The translations under genes and the position numbers were made by a program. Shown piece by piece: positions 16,579 to 24,365 of a DNA stretch of 64,000 nucleotides; position 1 is the stretch's first letter, and each line of letters begins with the position of its first letter. A model generated the notes under the pieces. The model was given only the letters and a program-made list of their open reading frames with translations. It was not told the DNA's origin and searched no databases. Location of the stretch: the NCBI GenBank assembly GCA_937952095.1, contig CALFYG010000089.1, forward strand, positions 1-64,000. Reading direction: 5' to 3'. This DNA is from an uncultured Micrococcales bacterium. GTDB taxonomy: Bacteria; Actinomycetota; Actinomycetes; S36-B12; UBA10799.

Positions 16579-17786
16579 ATCCGGTGGACGGGGGGAGCCG
16601 GTGGGAGGCCCCGGACACCCCACTGGTGCAGACAGTCGCGGCCCTCGGCAAGGAGGTTCGCGATCTGCGTGCCTCGGCACGGCTGCGCGCAGTGATCGAA
16701 CAGGCCAAGGGCGTGCTGGTCGAGCGGCACGGGATCTCACTTGACGAGGCCTTCTCACGGCTGCGCAGCATGTCCCAGGAGCACAACGTCAAGCTTGTGG
16801 AAGTGGCGGCCACAGTCGTGGGTGTGGCGCTTCCCGAGGACGAGGCACCGGAGTCCGCGGAGATCCTCGTCGACGAGGCCTTTCCGGCGTCGGAGGCGAC
16901 CTCAGCGACGTGGAAGACCCTGCGCGAGCAACCGGATGTGAAGGCCGGCGTTGTCACTGCCGTGATGGATGCGGTGGCCAGTGCCACCGACGAGGGGTCG
17001 GAGGCGGCACAGCTGCTGCTGGAACTGATGGAGCCGTCCGGGGCGGCGGCGTTGACGATGTACCGGACGAGCGTCGATGGTTCGTTGCGCCTGGTCGGCC
17101 ACGTGAACATTCCGGGGGACCTGGTCAGCTCCTGGCGCAGCGTGCCACCGAGCACCGATGTGCCGTTCGTCCGCTCGGTGGTGGACAACGTCGCCCTGTT
17201 CTGGGGGGACCGCGCGGAGCGGATCGCCGAGTTCCCGCAGGTGGCGCGCAGCGGTTCGGCCGGCTTCGAGGCGACCGCGACCATCCCCGTGGTGGAGGAA
17301 GAGACGGTCATCGGTGTGATCGGTCTGATCTGGCGTGATCGGCAAACGTTCGACGACCTGCGCAAACGGTCGATCACCAAGACCGTTCAGCGCGTGGCTC
17401 CGCTGTTGATGCGCAATCTGCGGGCCGCGGATCCGGAACTCGACTGGATGAACACCCTGATGCGGCTGCATCTGGATCCGTGGCTGATCCTCGATATCGT
17501 CCAGAACTCACAGGGCCAGCCCACCGATTTCGTCGTCCAGGATGTCGCCTCCAACGTCGCTGGTGGCGGCGACTGGCTGGGGCGCCGCCTGTTCGAGATC
17601 TGGCCCTTCCTCGCCGAGGACGGGACAGGTGACACCCTCATGCAGTTGGCGAGGACCGGCGGATCCTGGTCGGTAACCATCGCTGAGGAGTCGGCGGCGC
17701 CGTGGGGGGTCCCGGGGGGCATCCTGCGGTCCGTCCGCCTGGGGCTACGTGTGGCTCTGCTCTGGCGCACCGGCCAGCCGCACTAG
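16575..17786 (+). CDS. ANTAR-GAF (PAS-like) sensor protein
   Basis: 403 residues. An N-terminal ANTAR RNA-binding module occupies about 33-88 (LRAVIEQAKGVLVERHGIS, EAFSRLRSMSQEHNVKL), a GAF-like domain about 115-275 and a PAS-like domain about 285-395 (WLILDIVQNSQGQPTDFVVQDV). ANTAR proteins bind paired hairpins in nascent RNA and act as antiterminators. Having ANTAR at the N-terminus before the sensor is the reverse of the usual GAF-ANTAR order. No obvious double-hairpin target was noticed nearby. It converges on the SpoIIE phosphatase gene with a 42-nt coding overlap. Confidence 0.82.
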   Translation: MNPVDGGSRWEAPDTPLVQTVAALGKEVRDLRASARLRAVIEQAKGVLVERHGISLDEAFSRLRSMSQEHNVKLVEVAATVVGVALPEDEAPESAEILVDEAFPASEATSATWKTLREQPDVKAGVVTAVMDAVASATDEGSEAAQLLLELMEPSGAAALTMYRTSVDGSLRLVGHVNIPGDLVSSWRSVPPSTDVPFVRSVVDNVALFWGDRAERIAEFPQVARSGSAGFEATATIPVVEEETVIGVIGLIWRDRQTFDDLRKRSITKTVQRVAPLLMRNLRAADPELDWMNTLMRLHLDPWLILDIVQNSQGQPTDFVVQDVASNVAGGGDWLGRRLFEIWPFLAEDGTGDTLMQLARTGGSWSVTIAEESAAPWGVPGGILRSVRLGLRVALLWRTGQPH

Positions 17787-19196
17787 CAGCAAGGACGCGT
17801 CTCCACGGGCCTGCCGGGGCGTCATCACCGCATTCATGACAATCCTCGCCCACCCCTGCGTGGACCTGCGACGCAGTGCCACCGCACTGGCCCTGAGGTT
17901 CGACAGCCCCTCGACCAGATCGCGCGTGCCATCGACCACGCCGTCGGTGTAGATGAGCAGCGAGTCCGACGGCAGCACGCGGGCTTGAACCACGTTCTGC
18001 GATCCGGGGCGAGGAGCTCCGATGCCACGCCCTGTGGCTTCAAGCCAGTCGCAGGAACCGTCGTCATGCACCAGCAAGGCGGGCGGGTGTCCGCCGGACA
18101 CCAGCTCGACCCGCCCGGTGGCAGGATCCATCACGGCCGCCAGTAGAGAGGCCCGCGGTGGCTGCGTCTCGGCCGAAAGCGTCTGCGCCGAGCGTGCGAT
18201 CAGCTGGTCGAGGGGGACTCCCGCGGCGAAATGCGCTCGGCTCACATACAGGACTTTCCACGCGTCCCGCACAGATATGACCCCGGAGCCCAGGGCGTCG
18301 ACCACGAGGATGAGTACTCGCCCGTCCGGCATCTGGCCGACGTCGATGACGTCTCCCCCGCTTGGCGTGTCCGGGCCGGCAGTGGTACCCCACAGATCGA
18401 GTTCCACTCCAGGAATTCGCGGCAGCGTCGCCTGCTGCGGGGAGCCGAGTGCCTTGAGCAGCGCGGTCTGTTCCCGCCGGCGGGCGGCGGCCTCCAGCAG
18501 GGCCCGCCGATCCTGCTCGGCCTCGATGATCGTCGTGACGTCCCGGATGGAGACCAGAGTTGTGTCCTCGTCCACGCGTGAGGCGTAGTACTCGATCCAC
18601 CGTTCACCGTCCGGTCCGAGCAGCCGTTCGTCCTCATGCAGGCGCGCGGGCTCGTCGGCAGACAGCCGCCGGGGGTCGTCCATCACACAACCACCCGAAC
18701 AGACTCGGCCGTCGGCCAGGACGTGGCCGAGCAGGCGATGCAACGCGACAGAGGGTGCCACGCCCGGCGCGAAGGTGCTCATCGCCGGATTCGCGAGGAC
18801 GACGCGACCCTCGTTGTCCAGGACCGCCAGACCCTCGGGGACGGACTCGAACACCCGCGACTGGGTGCGCTTCAGGCGGGTCAGGCGGGCCACACGCAGG
18901 TCGATCGCCCACGAGGCCGCGACGCCGAGAAGCGAGGCGAGCGCCACGTTCCCGATCCGGTACGCCTTGTGGTCGGTGTCGGTTGCGAAGGCCACCGCCA
19001 CAGCGGTGAGCACTGCGGCTCCAGCCACGATCATCGTCTCGCGGGGGTTGAGGAAGAGTGCGGCGGCGACGACCACGATGCCCATGGTGGGGATGAGGAC
19101 TCCACCGAACTCCGGCACCACGATGGCCAGAACCAGCAGGCAGCCCAGCGGTATGCCGATGGTCGCCGAACGCAATCGCGGACCCACTGGCGGCAC
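17745..19196 (-). CDS. Membrane PAS-SpoIIE/PP2C serine phosphatase
   Basis: 483 residues: four hydrophobic segments in the first 100, a PAS-like domain about 112-225, a short coiled coil, and a SpoIIE/RsbU-type PP2C phosphatase about 260-475. Metal-binding Asp residues are visible in GGDVID (Asp282, Asp285), VVDALGSG (Asp300) and IYTDGVVDG (Asp418). Such phosphatases dephosphorylate STAS antagonists to release SigB/SigF-type factors. GTG start at 19196 follows ggaaggga. It is 12 nt downstream of the oxidoreductase gene and probably cotranscribed from its SigF-like promoter, which would give positive feedback (inference). Confidence 0.88.
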   Translation of the reverse strand: MPPVGPRLRSATIGIPLGCLLVLAIVVPEFGGVLIPTMGIVVVAAALFLNPRETMIVAGAAVLTAVAVAFATDTDHKAYRIGNVALASLLGVAASWAIDLRVARLTRLKRTQSRVFESVPEGLAVLDNEGRVVLANPAMSTFAPGVAPSVALHRLLGHVLADGRVCSGGCVMDDPRRLSADEPARLHEDERLLGPDGERWIEYYASRVDEDTTLVSIRDVTTIIEAEQDRRALLEAAARRREQTALLKALGSPQQATLPRIPGVELDLWGTTAGPDTPSGGDVIDVGQMPDGRVLILVVDALGSGVISVRDAWKVLYVSRAHFAAGVPLDQLIARSAQTLSAETQPPRASLLAAVMDPATGRVELVSGGHPPALLVHDDGSCDWLEATGRGIGAPRPGSQNVVQARVLPSDSLLIYTDGVVDGTRDLVEGLSNLRASAVALRRRSTQGWARIVMNAVMTPRQARGDASLLLVRLAGAPEQSHT

Positions 19197-19208
19197 CGTC
19201 CCTTCCGC

Positions 19209-20762
19209 CTAGCCTTGCCCCACTTCATCCGACAGTACCGTCTCCGGCGGACTCTCCGAGGCGATCGCCTGTACGGCCGGGCCCTCGAGGACCGCCCCAT
19301 CGGGTGAGAAGACGGACCCGTGCAGTGGGCAGTCCCAACTCTGATCGGCGTCGTTCCAGGCAACGATGCCGCCGAGGTGGGTGCACACGGCACTGCACAC
19401 CCGCCGGCGACCACGGCTGGTGCTCACCGCTTGCGGGGCAGGGACGTGCCGCCGTACGGCGCCGCGACCCTCCTGCGACTCCGAGTCCGGAGTCAGTCGC
19501 GGTTCGACCGCCCAGCCCTTCAGCAACTTGACGCCGACCTCCGCGTTGAGGCGAGCGAACTTGCCCAGCCCGGGGATGCTGCCCGCCAGCCGGGGCTTCA
19601 ACGCAGCAGCCCACGGTTTCTCCTGCCCCGTGATGATGTCGGCGAGGATCAGCCCTGCGGCCGACCCGTTCGTCATGCCCCACTTGCCCATACCCGTGGC
19701 CATGAGCAGTCCCGAGGGCCCCAGCGGCGCCCGACCGATCTGTGGCAGAAGATCGACACTGCTGTAATCCTGAGCCGACCACCGGTGGGTGAACTCGCTT
19801 ACCTGGAAGTTCGCGTGTGCCCAGCGGGCGAGGTCGTCCACGTGCTGATGGGTGGGGTTCTTCTTACCCGTCGGATGGCCGTTGCCGCCTACAAGCAAGT
19901 ACTGTTCACCGGCCGCCGAACGGGCCGTCCGTAGCGACCGCGTTGGTGAGTCCGCGCTGATGTACATCCCCTCGGGCATCGTCCGGGGGCCGCGGCAGGC
20001 CATCACGTAGGAGCGCGAGGGGCTGCTGTTCGCGAAGACCAGCGTGCGGCGGGGGAACGGGAGCAGGGTGGCCAGCACGACCCAGCGCGCCGAGACGGTC
20101 AGTCCGCCGGTGGTGACCACATGCAGTTCGTCGCCGGAGTCCATTACGCCGGCCACCCGGGTGGGCCACGCGACCGGGACACCGAGTTCGGTCAGACGAC
20201 CCTCGAGCGCGGCCACGTACTGACTGGGGTTGATCTGCAGCTGCCCCGGCAGCCGGACGGCCGCCCTGGTCGGGAACGGAAGCTCCTCGGGGACGGACAG
20301 CGTGGCCGGCAGGCCCTGTTCCGCCAGCGCGGCGTGCTCCTGATGGATGGCGCCGACACCCTGCTCGGCGATCGTGTAGGTCCAGGCGTCACGGACATCG
20401 TGGTCCACATCCGCGCCGTCGATCACACGCCGCACAAGATCCTGACCGTGCCTGTTGGCCGTGAGGTAGGCCCGCGCGACCTGAGGGCCGTGGGTTGCGG
20501 TGATCTTGCCCAGCATGGTGCTCTGCTGCAGAGTGACCTTCGCGGTCGAGCGGGTAGTGGTGCCCGCACCCGGCCGGCGGGCCTCGATCACGGCGACATC
20601 CACACCCCGTTCGGCCAGCACCAGCGCCGTCGACAAGCCGATGATCCCGGCGCCGACCACTATCACCTCGTGACGCTCCCCGAGGTGATCCGGGGTGCCG
20701 TCGCCGAGCACCGGACCCCAGAACGATTCGGCACGCCGGGGGATCGAAGGATGATCATTCAT
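19209..20762 (-). CDS. FAD-dependent DAO-family oxidoreductase with C-terminal Rieske domain
   Basis: 517 residues. An N-terminal FAD-binding Rossmann motif VVGAGIIGLS (36-44) and a DAO-like body end in LMATGMGKWGMTNGSAAG. A C-terminal Rieske [2Fe-2S] domain carries CTHLGG (Cys460, His462) and CPLHG (Cys478, His481). This DAO-plus-Rieske architecture is known in bacteria but the physiological substrate is not. The ATG at 20762 is favoured because it lies 8 nt after the -10 of a SigF-like promoter; an upstream in-frame start at 20810 would overlap that promoter. Confidence 0.85.
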   Translation of the reverse strand: MNDHPSIPRRAESFWGPVLGDGTPDHLGERHEVIVVGAGIIGLSTALVLAERGVDVAVIEARRPGAGTTTRSTAKVTLQQSTMLGKITATHGPQVARAYLTANRHGQDLVRRVIDGADVDHDVRDAWTYTIAEQGVGAIHQEHAALAEQGLPATLSVPEELPFPTRAAVRLPGQLQINPSQYVAALEGRLTELGVPVAWPTRVAGVMDSGDELHVVTTGGLTVSARWVVLATLLPFPRRTLVFANSSPSRSYVMACRGPRTMPEGMYISADSPTRSLRTARSAAGEQYLLVGGNGHPTGKKNPTHQHVDDLARWAHANFQVSEFTHRWSAQDYSSVDLLPQIGRAPLGPSGLLMATGMGKWGMTNGSAAGLILADIITGQEKPWAAALKPRLAGSIPGLGKFARLNAEVGVKLLKGWAVEPRLTPDSESQEGRGAVRRHVPAPQAVSTSRGRRRVCSAVCTHLGGIVAWNDADQSWDCPLHGSVFSPDGAVLEGPAVQAIASESPPETVLSDEVGQG

Positions 20763-20770
20763 GCCGGGTA

Positions 20771-20796
20771 GTACCCGCGGGCGGCCCGGGTATCCG
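20771..20796 (-). promoter_or_regulatory. SigF-like promoter of the Rieske oxidoreductase-SpoIIE operon
   Basis: On the minus strand, CGGAT (20796-20792), 15 nt, GGGTAC (20776-20771), 8 nt before the ATG. The minus-strand promoter at 27634-27659 has the identical -35 and -10. It is back to back with the promoter at 20800-20825. Confidence 0.55.
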
Positions 20797-20799
20797 CAA

Positions 20800-20825
20800 C
20801 GTCTGTTCATCCGCCCACCGGGTAC
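20800..20825 (+). promoter_or_regulatory. SigF-like promoter of the DUF421 pair
   Basis: GTCT at 20801-20804, 15 nt, GGGTAC at 20820-20825, 9 nt before the ATG at 20835. It is divergent from the oxidoreductase promoter. Confidence 0.5.
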
Positions 20826-20834
20826 AGACTGATC

Positions 20835-21323
20835 ATGTCCGGCAGGATCCTCGGTCCCGACCTCGAGATCCCCGACGAGTCCGCCTTCCTCGCAAGGGAG
20901 CGCCGCGTCGAGCGGGTGGGCTGGATGGTTGTGCTGGTGCTGATGATCGCCGCCGCGACCGGTCTGCTGGGTGCGGGACCGGCGAGCTGGGCCACGGCGT
21001 CCGCGGGCATGGTCGCCGTCGACTACTCACGCGTCGTGCATCACCAGACCGAGGAGGACCTCACGATCGTCTTCCCCGTCAGCGGCGAGGACGTTGCCGT
21101 GGAGTTGCGGGGTGGCTGGGTGGAGGCGGCCACCATCCGAGGGTTGACCCCCGAACCCTCCGAGCAGTTGAGCGTCCCGGGGGGTGTGCGCTACCAACTG
21201 CCGGCCGGACCGGGCCGGGGCCGGTTCACAGTGGCGTTCCGCATGGACAGGGTGGGCCTGGTGTCCGGGGAGGTGGTGGTCGACGGCCGCCGCGTCGACG
21301 TCCGGCAACTGGTCCTTCCCTGA
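20835..21323 (+). CDS. Hypothetical single-pass membrane protein upstream of a DUF421 gene
   Basis: 162 residues with one clear membrane helix (about 29-50, VGWMVVLVLMIAAATGLLGAG) and an extracytoplasmic beta-rich domain of about 100 residues with no recognised motif. It is not a signal peptide, because 28 charged residues precede the helix. It is followed 12 nt later by the DUF421 gene, so the two are probably cotranscribed and may interact. Near-leaderless transcription from a SigF-like promoter is predicted. Function unknown. Confidence 0.65.
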   Translation: MSGRILGPDLEIPDESAFLARERRVERVGWMVVLVLMIAAATGLLGAGPASWATASAGMVAVDYSRVVHHQTEEDLTIVFPVSGEDVAVELRGGWVEAATIRGLTPEPSEQLSVPGGVRYQLPAGPGRGRFTVAFRMDRVGLVSGEVVVDGRRVDVRQLVLP

Positions 21324-21335
21324 AGGAGGTGCGAC

Positions 21336-21788
21336 GTGCAAGCAGTCCTGAGTGCCGCTGCGGTGTACCTGATCCTGATGCTGCTCTTCCGGCTGACCGG
21401 CAAACGCACTCTGGCACAGGTCACGACGTTCGACCTCGTACTGCTTCTCATCATCTCCGAGGCCACCCAGCAGGCACTGATCGGTGAGGACTTCTCGGTC
21501 ACACAAGCGTTCATCGTGATCACCACATTGATCGCGCTCGAGCGCGGATCGGACTACCTGTCTTGGCGCTTTGCGGGCTTTCGCCGGTGGAGCGAGAGTG
21601 TGCCGGTCGTGCTTGTTCACCAGGGCGCCGCGCAGGAGGCTCAACTGCGCCATTACCGGCTTACACGCGACGACATCCTGTCCGCCGGCCGTCAGCAGCA
21701 TGGCCTGCGCAGTTTCGCGCAGATCCAGTGGGCAGTGCTGGAGAGTTCGGGGTCGATCAGCGTCGTGCCGTGGCCGGACCAGACGTGA
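21336..21788 (+). CDS. DUF421 (YetF/YcaP-like) membrane protein
   Basis: 150 residues. Two or three N-terminal hydrophobic segments include LMLLFRLTGKRTLAQVTTFDLVLLL, the diagnostic GKRxLxQxTxFDL motif of DUF421, followed by a small cytoplasmic domain (LTRDDILSAGRQQHGL). It is shorter than YetF of Bacillus (about 230), with a reduced C-terminal domain. GTG start at 21336, 6 nt after an excellent aaggagg. Often found in stress and sporulation contexts; biochemical role unknown. Confidence 0.85.
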   Translation: MQAVLSAAAVYLILMLLFRLTGKRTLAQVTTFDLVLLLIISEATQQALIGEDFSVTQAFIVITTLIALERGSDYLSWRFAGFRRWSESVPVVLVHQGAAQEAQLRHYRLTRDDILSAGRQQHGLRSFAQIQWAVLESSGSISVVPWPDQT

Positions 21789-21813
21789 GTATGCCCGCGG
21801 GCCACGCGGGTAG
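21788..21813 (+). promoter_or_regulatory. SigF-like promoter of the GSP39-like SDR
   Basis: AGTAT at 21788-21792, 15 nt, GGGTAG at 21808-21813, 9 nt before the ATG at 21823. The -35 overlaps the end of the DUF421 gene. Confidence 0.5.
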
Positions 21814-21822
21814 TGGGTGATC

Positions 21823-22671
21823 ATGACGGCGCATCCCGACCAGACGATCAGCTACCCGGGCGACGAGTCGACGATGAGTGAACAGCCCCGCGATGAGATG
21901 CGCGACTACACCGGCAGGGGACTGCTCGAGGGCAAGGTGGCGATCGTCACCGGTGGTGACAGCGGCATCGGGCGTGCGGTGTGCGTCGCCTTCGCCAAGG
22001 AGGGCGCCGACGTCGCTGTGAGTTACCTCGATGAGCACGACGACGCGCAGCGGACCGGTGAACTGATCGAGGCCGCCGGCGGACGCTACCTGGGGATCCC
22101 GGGAGACATCAGTGACCAGGACCACCGGCGGCAGGTCGTTGGCCGGACCGTTGACGAACTCGGTCGCCTCGACATCCTCGTGAACAACGCGGCTTTCCAG
22201 AACCCTGTCGACCGCCCGGAGGATCTCACCCTCGAACAGTGGCGCCGGACGTTCGCCACCAACATCGAGTCGACCTTCTTCTTGACCCAGGCGGCCCTGG
22301 AGCACATGCCGGAGGGGTCCGCGGTGATCAACACGGCCTCGATCACCGGCCTGCAGGGACACAAGACGCTGCTGGACTACTCGGCCACCAAGGGGGCGAT
22401 CATCACGATGACGTACTCCCTGGCACAGGCGCTCGTGGACCGGGGCATCCGCGTCAATGCGGTCGCGCCCGGTCCCGTGTGGACACCGCTGATCCCCGCC
22501 ACGTTCGACTCCGAGAAGGTCAAGGGCTTCGGCACGGACACCCCGATGGGGCGAGCGGCCCAGCCGGACGAGATCGCCCCGTCCTACGTGTTCTTCGCCA
22601 GTGATCGCCTGTCGTCCTACTACAGCGGCGAGGTCCTGGCCCCCGTCGGAGGCCAGACGATGCCTGGCTGA
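21823..22671 (+). CDS. General stress protein 39-like SDR oxidoreductase
   Basis: 282 residues. An N-terminal extension (PDQTISYPGDESTM) leads to a classical SDR with TGGDSGIG cofactor binding, NNAAF, and the YSATK catalytic motif, ending in SGEVLAPVGGQTMPG. The N-terminal extension and the end motif match the GSP39/YdaD/YhxC subfamily of NAD(P)-dependent SDRs that are SigB-controlled in Bacillus. The substrate is unknown. An in-frame GTG at 21817 is an alternative start. The SigF-like promoter upstream agrees with the family's stress role. Confidence 0.88.
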   Translation: MTAHPDQTISYPGDESTMSEQPRDEMRDYTGRGLLEGKVAIVTGGDSGIGRAVCVAFAKEGADVAVSYLDEHDDAQRTGELIEAAGGRYLGIPGDISDQDHRRQVVGRTVDELGRLDILVNNAAFQNPVDRPEDLTLEQWRRTFATNIESTFFLTQAALEHMPEGSAVINTASITGLQGHKTLLDYSATKGAIITMTYSLAQALVDRGIRVNAVAPGPVWTPLIPATFDSEKVKGFGTDTPMGRAAQPDEIAPSYVFFASDRLSSYYSGEVLAPVGGQTMPG

Positions 22672-22742
22672 ACCACCAGTCGCGTCCGCGGGCTCTGCCC
22701 CGCCGGACGTCCCCCGGGCGGGCTTTCCCCTTCCGTCCGGCA

Positions 22743-22774
22743 GGCCGGGAGGGTGTGGCGGCACCCTCCCGGCC
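22743..22774 (+). terminator. Intrinsic terminator after the GSP39-like SDR
   Basis: A perfect 13-bp stem (GGCCGGGAGGGTG / CACCCTCCCGGCC) with a 6-nt loop, followed by acttctttg. It is about 70 nt after the stop codon. Confidence 0.85.
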
Positions 22775-22820
22775 ACTTCTTTGCGACCAGTTTGCCGACC
22801 GGATTGCCGGCCGGGCCAGG

Positions 22821-23056
22821 GGGTACGCGACACGCCGTAGGGACGCGCGGTGGGTGGCGGCGGAGTGCGTGTTACTGGTTGGCGGCGGCGTGCCTCAACC
22901 AGTTGGGTACGCGACACGCCGTAGGGACGCGCGGTGGGTGGCGGCGGAGTGCGTGTTGCTGGTTGGGGGCGGCGGGCCTCAACCAGTTGGGTACGCGACA
23001 CGCCGTAGGTGGCGGCGGAGTGCGCGGCGGAGTGCGTGTTGCTGGTTGGGGGCGGC
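22821..23056. repeat. 84-bp palindromic tandem repeat, three copies (locus A)
   Basis: Three head-to-tail units start with gggtacgcgacacgccgtag at 22821, 22905 and 22989, an exact 84-bp period. Copies 1 and 2 differ at only about four positions; copy 3 is internally rearranged and fades after about 67 bp. Each unit contains ctggttgg and caaccag, which are inverted relative to each other, so single units can fold. With a few variable bases the core is caaccagttnnntacgcgac. The same core and the gcgtgttactggttggcggc segment recur inverted at 43616-43752. The stretch from 22672 to 23101 has no credible gene: the terminator lies at 22743-22774, and although a frame stays open because 84 is a multiple of 3, its codon use is unlike the neighbours. 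Confidence 0.85.
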
Positions 23057-23101
23057 CGGAGCCAGGGGCACGCCCATCGGGGCCCGCCCCTGGCCCCCGC
23101 G

Positions 23102-24214
23102 TCACTTGGCGGTGCGGCGTCGGCGCTTGTTCGCGTCGATCTCCTCATCTATGGCGAGGACCTCCTGGCCGGCCTTGGCGGCGACCTTCTTGCGGCTCGC
23201 GGCCTTCTGCTGGTCGGCGGAGTCCGCGAGGTCGGAGGTGCGCTGGCGATTCCGCTGACCCTCCTGGGCCTTCTGGGCCTTCTTGCGGGCGTCTGCCTTC
23301 CGGCGCCGCTCGGTCTGTTCCACCTGCTCGCGCTTGCGCTGCTCGCGGCGCTCGAGGTCCTCGGTGCGCTTCTGTGCTTCAGAGCGGGCCTGCTCCTTCG
23401 ATTGCTCCGCCTTCTCGACCTGCTCCTGCTCACGGGCCTGCGCCTCGGCATCACGGCGCTGCGCCTCGGCCTCTTCGGCCATGGCAGCCTTCAGGGTTCG
23501 CACCGCGGCCTGCTTCGAGCGGCCCTTTCGTGTGAGCTCCTCGTTTCTCAGCAGCCCCCCGGCCACCTGCATCACAGTCGCCTCGAGTGCACCGAAGCCC
23601 ATGGCTGGTGGCCAGTCGGACCCCTGTCGGCCCGTGACCCTCTCAACGCCGGTCAGAGGCAGTCGCACCGCTGACAGACCACGTCCGAGCATCCGCTCCG
23701 AGAAGGAGCCAGCCTCGATCGCCCCGTTCTCGGCGAGCGCATGGGCCCGCTCCTGCTCGGCGCTGGCCCGGTCGCGGATGTCGGCGACCTCATTGTCCGC
23801 GTCGGCACGCTGCCTGTGGGCCGCCTGCTTTCGCTGGTCGGCACCCCGCTCGGCGCGCTGCTTGTCCTGCGCCACCGCGCCCTTGCCCCGTTGTGTGAGA
23901 TCGACAACGGCGTCCTGGGCCGCGTCAGCCTCCCGTTCGGCACGGGTCAGTTCCTCCTGCTCTCGCTTCTCGGCGAGCAAGCGCGCGCGCTCATCGGCGG
24001 CCTCCCGCTGCGCCATCTCGGCCTCGGTCAACTCCTCCGTCAGCTCGGCGCGCTCACGCTGCTCGCGAGCGCTACGGATGCTCTGAGCCTTCTCGCGGTG
24101 CAGGTCACCCTCGCGCTCGAGGTCTTCACTGCCGGTCACCGCGCCGGCCATGCGTTTGGCCGCACCGGTCACGCGGTCCATGGCCTCTTGTCCCAGGGAC
24201 GTCCTGGAGTCCAT
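23102..24214 (-). CDS. CsbD-like / coiled-coil rich stress protein
   Basis: 370 residues. Residues about 10-45 (MDRVTGAAKRMAGAVTGSEDL) resemble the CsbD stress-protein motif. Then come long Ala/Glu/Arg/Gln-rich helices (about 45-165 and 240-355) that should form coiled coils, interrupted by a non-repetitive segment about 168-232 (FSERMLGRGLSAVRLPLTGVERVTG). The C-terminus is strongly basic (NKRRRRTAK). No enzymatic motif is seen. It is divergent from the YtxH-like operon, each with a SigF-like promoter. Probably a cytoplasmic structural or nucleic-acid-associated stress protein (inference). Confidence 0.75.
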   Translation of the reverse strand: MDSRTSLGQEAMDRVTGAAKRMAGAVTGSEDLEREGDLHREKAQSIRSAREQRERAELTEELTEAEMAQREAADERARLLAEKREQEELTRAEREADAAQDAVVDLTQRGKGAVAQDKQRAERGADQRKQAAHRQRADADNEVADIRDRASAEQERAHALAENGAIEAGSFSERMLGRGLSAVRLPLTGVERVTGRQGSDWPPAMGFGALEATVMQVAGGLLRNEELTRKGRSKQAAVRTLKAAMAEEAEAQRRDAEAQAREQEQVEKAEQSKEQARSEAQKRTEDLERREQRKREQVEQTERRRKADARKKAQKAQEGQRNRQRTSDLADSADQQKAASRKKVAAKAGQEVLAIDEEIDANKRRRRTAK

Positions 24215-24263
24215 CAGTTTCTCCTTGCGTTGTGATTGCGGTCGTTACCGCCGTGTCAGTCCC

Positions 24264-24289
24264 GTACCCCCATGCCTGCTGGGCATGCC
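24264..24289 (-). promoter_or_regulatory. SigF-like promoter of the CsbD-like gene
   Basis: Minus strand: GGCAT (24289-24285), 15 nt, GGGTAC (24269-24264). It predicts a leader of about 45 nt. Together with the plus-strand promoter at 24297-24322 it forms an inverted pair (GTACCCCCA and TGGGGGTAC are exact inverted copies). Confidence 0.55.
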
Positions 24290-24296
24290 CGCTGTC

Positions 24297-24322
24297 GGTA
24301 TGGCGCTGACCCGTGGGGGTAC
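24297..24322 (+). promoter_or_regulatory. SigF-like promoter of the YtxH-like/Holin-X/DUF3618 operon
   Basis: GGTAT at 24297-24301, 15 nt, GGGTAC at 24317-24322. This is the clearest SigB/SigF-type match in the window, 43 nt before the ATG at 24366. Confidence 0.6.
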
Positions 24323-24365
24323 GCCGGTGGTGAACACACCCCTAGAACAGGAGAGGAGTCCAGAC

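Noticed and set aside
22821..23056. CRISPR array
   Set aside because: Units are contiguous 84-bp repeats with no unique spacers, and no cas gene is nearby.
22753..23535. Plus-strand open frame through the 84-bp repeats, giving 28-residue protein repeats
   Set aside because: The frame stays open because 84 is divisible by three; there is no ribosome site, it continues antisense through the CsbD-like gene, and the same DNA repeat occurs elsewhere in the other orientation.
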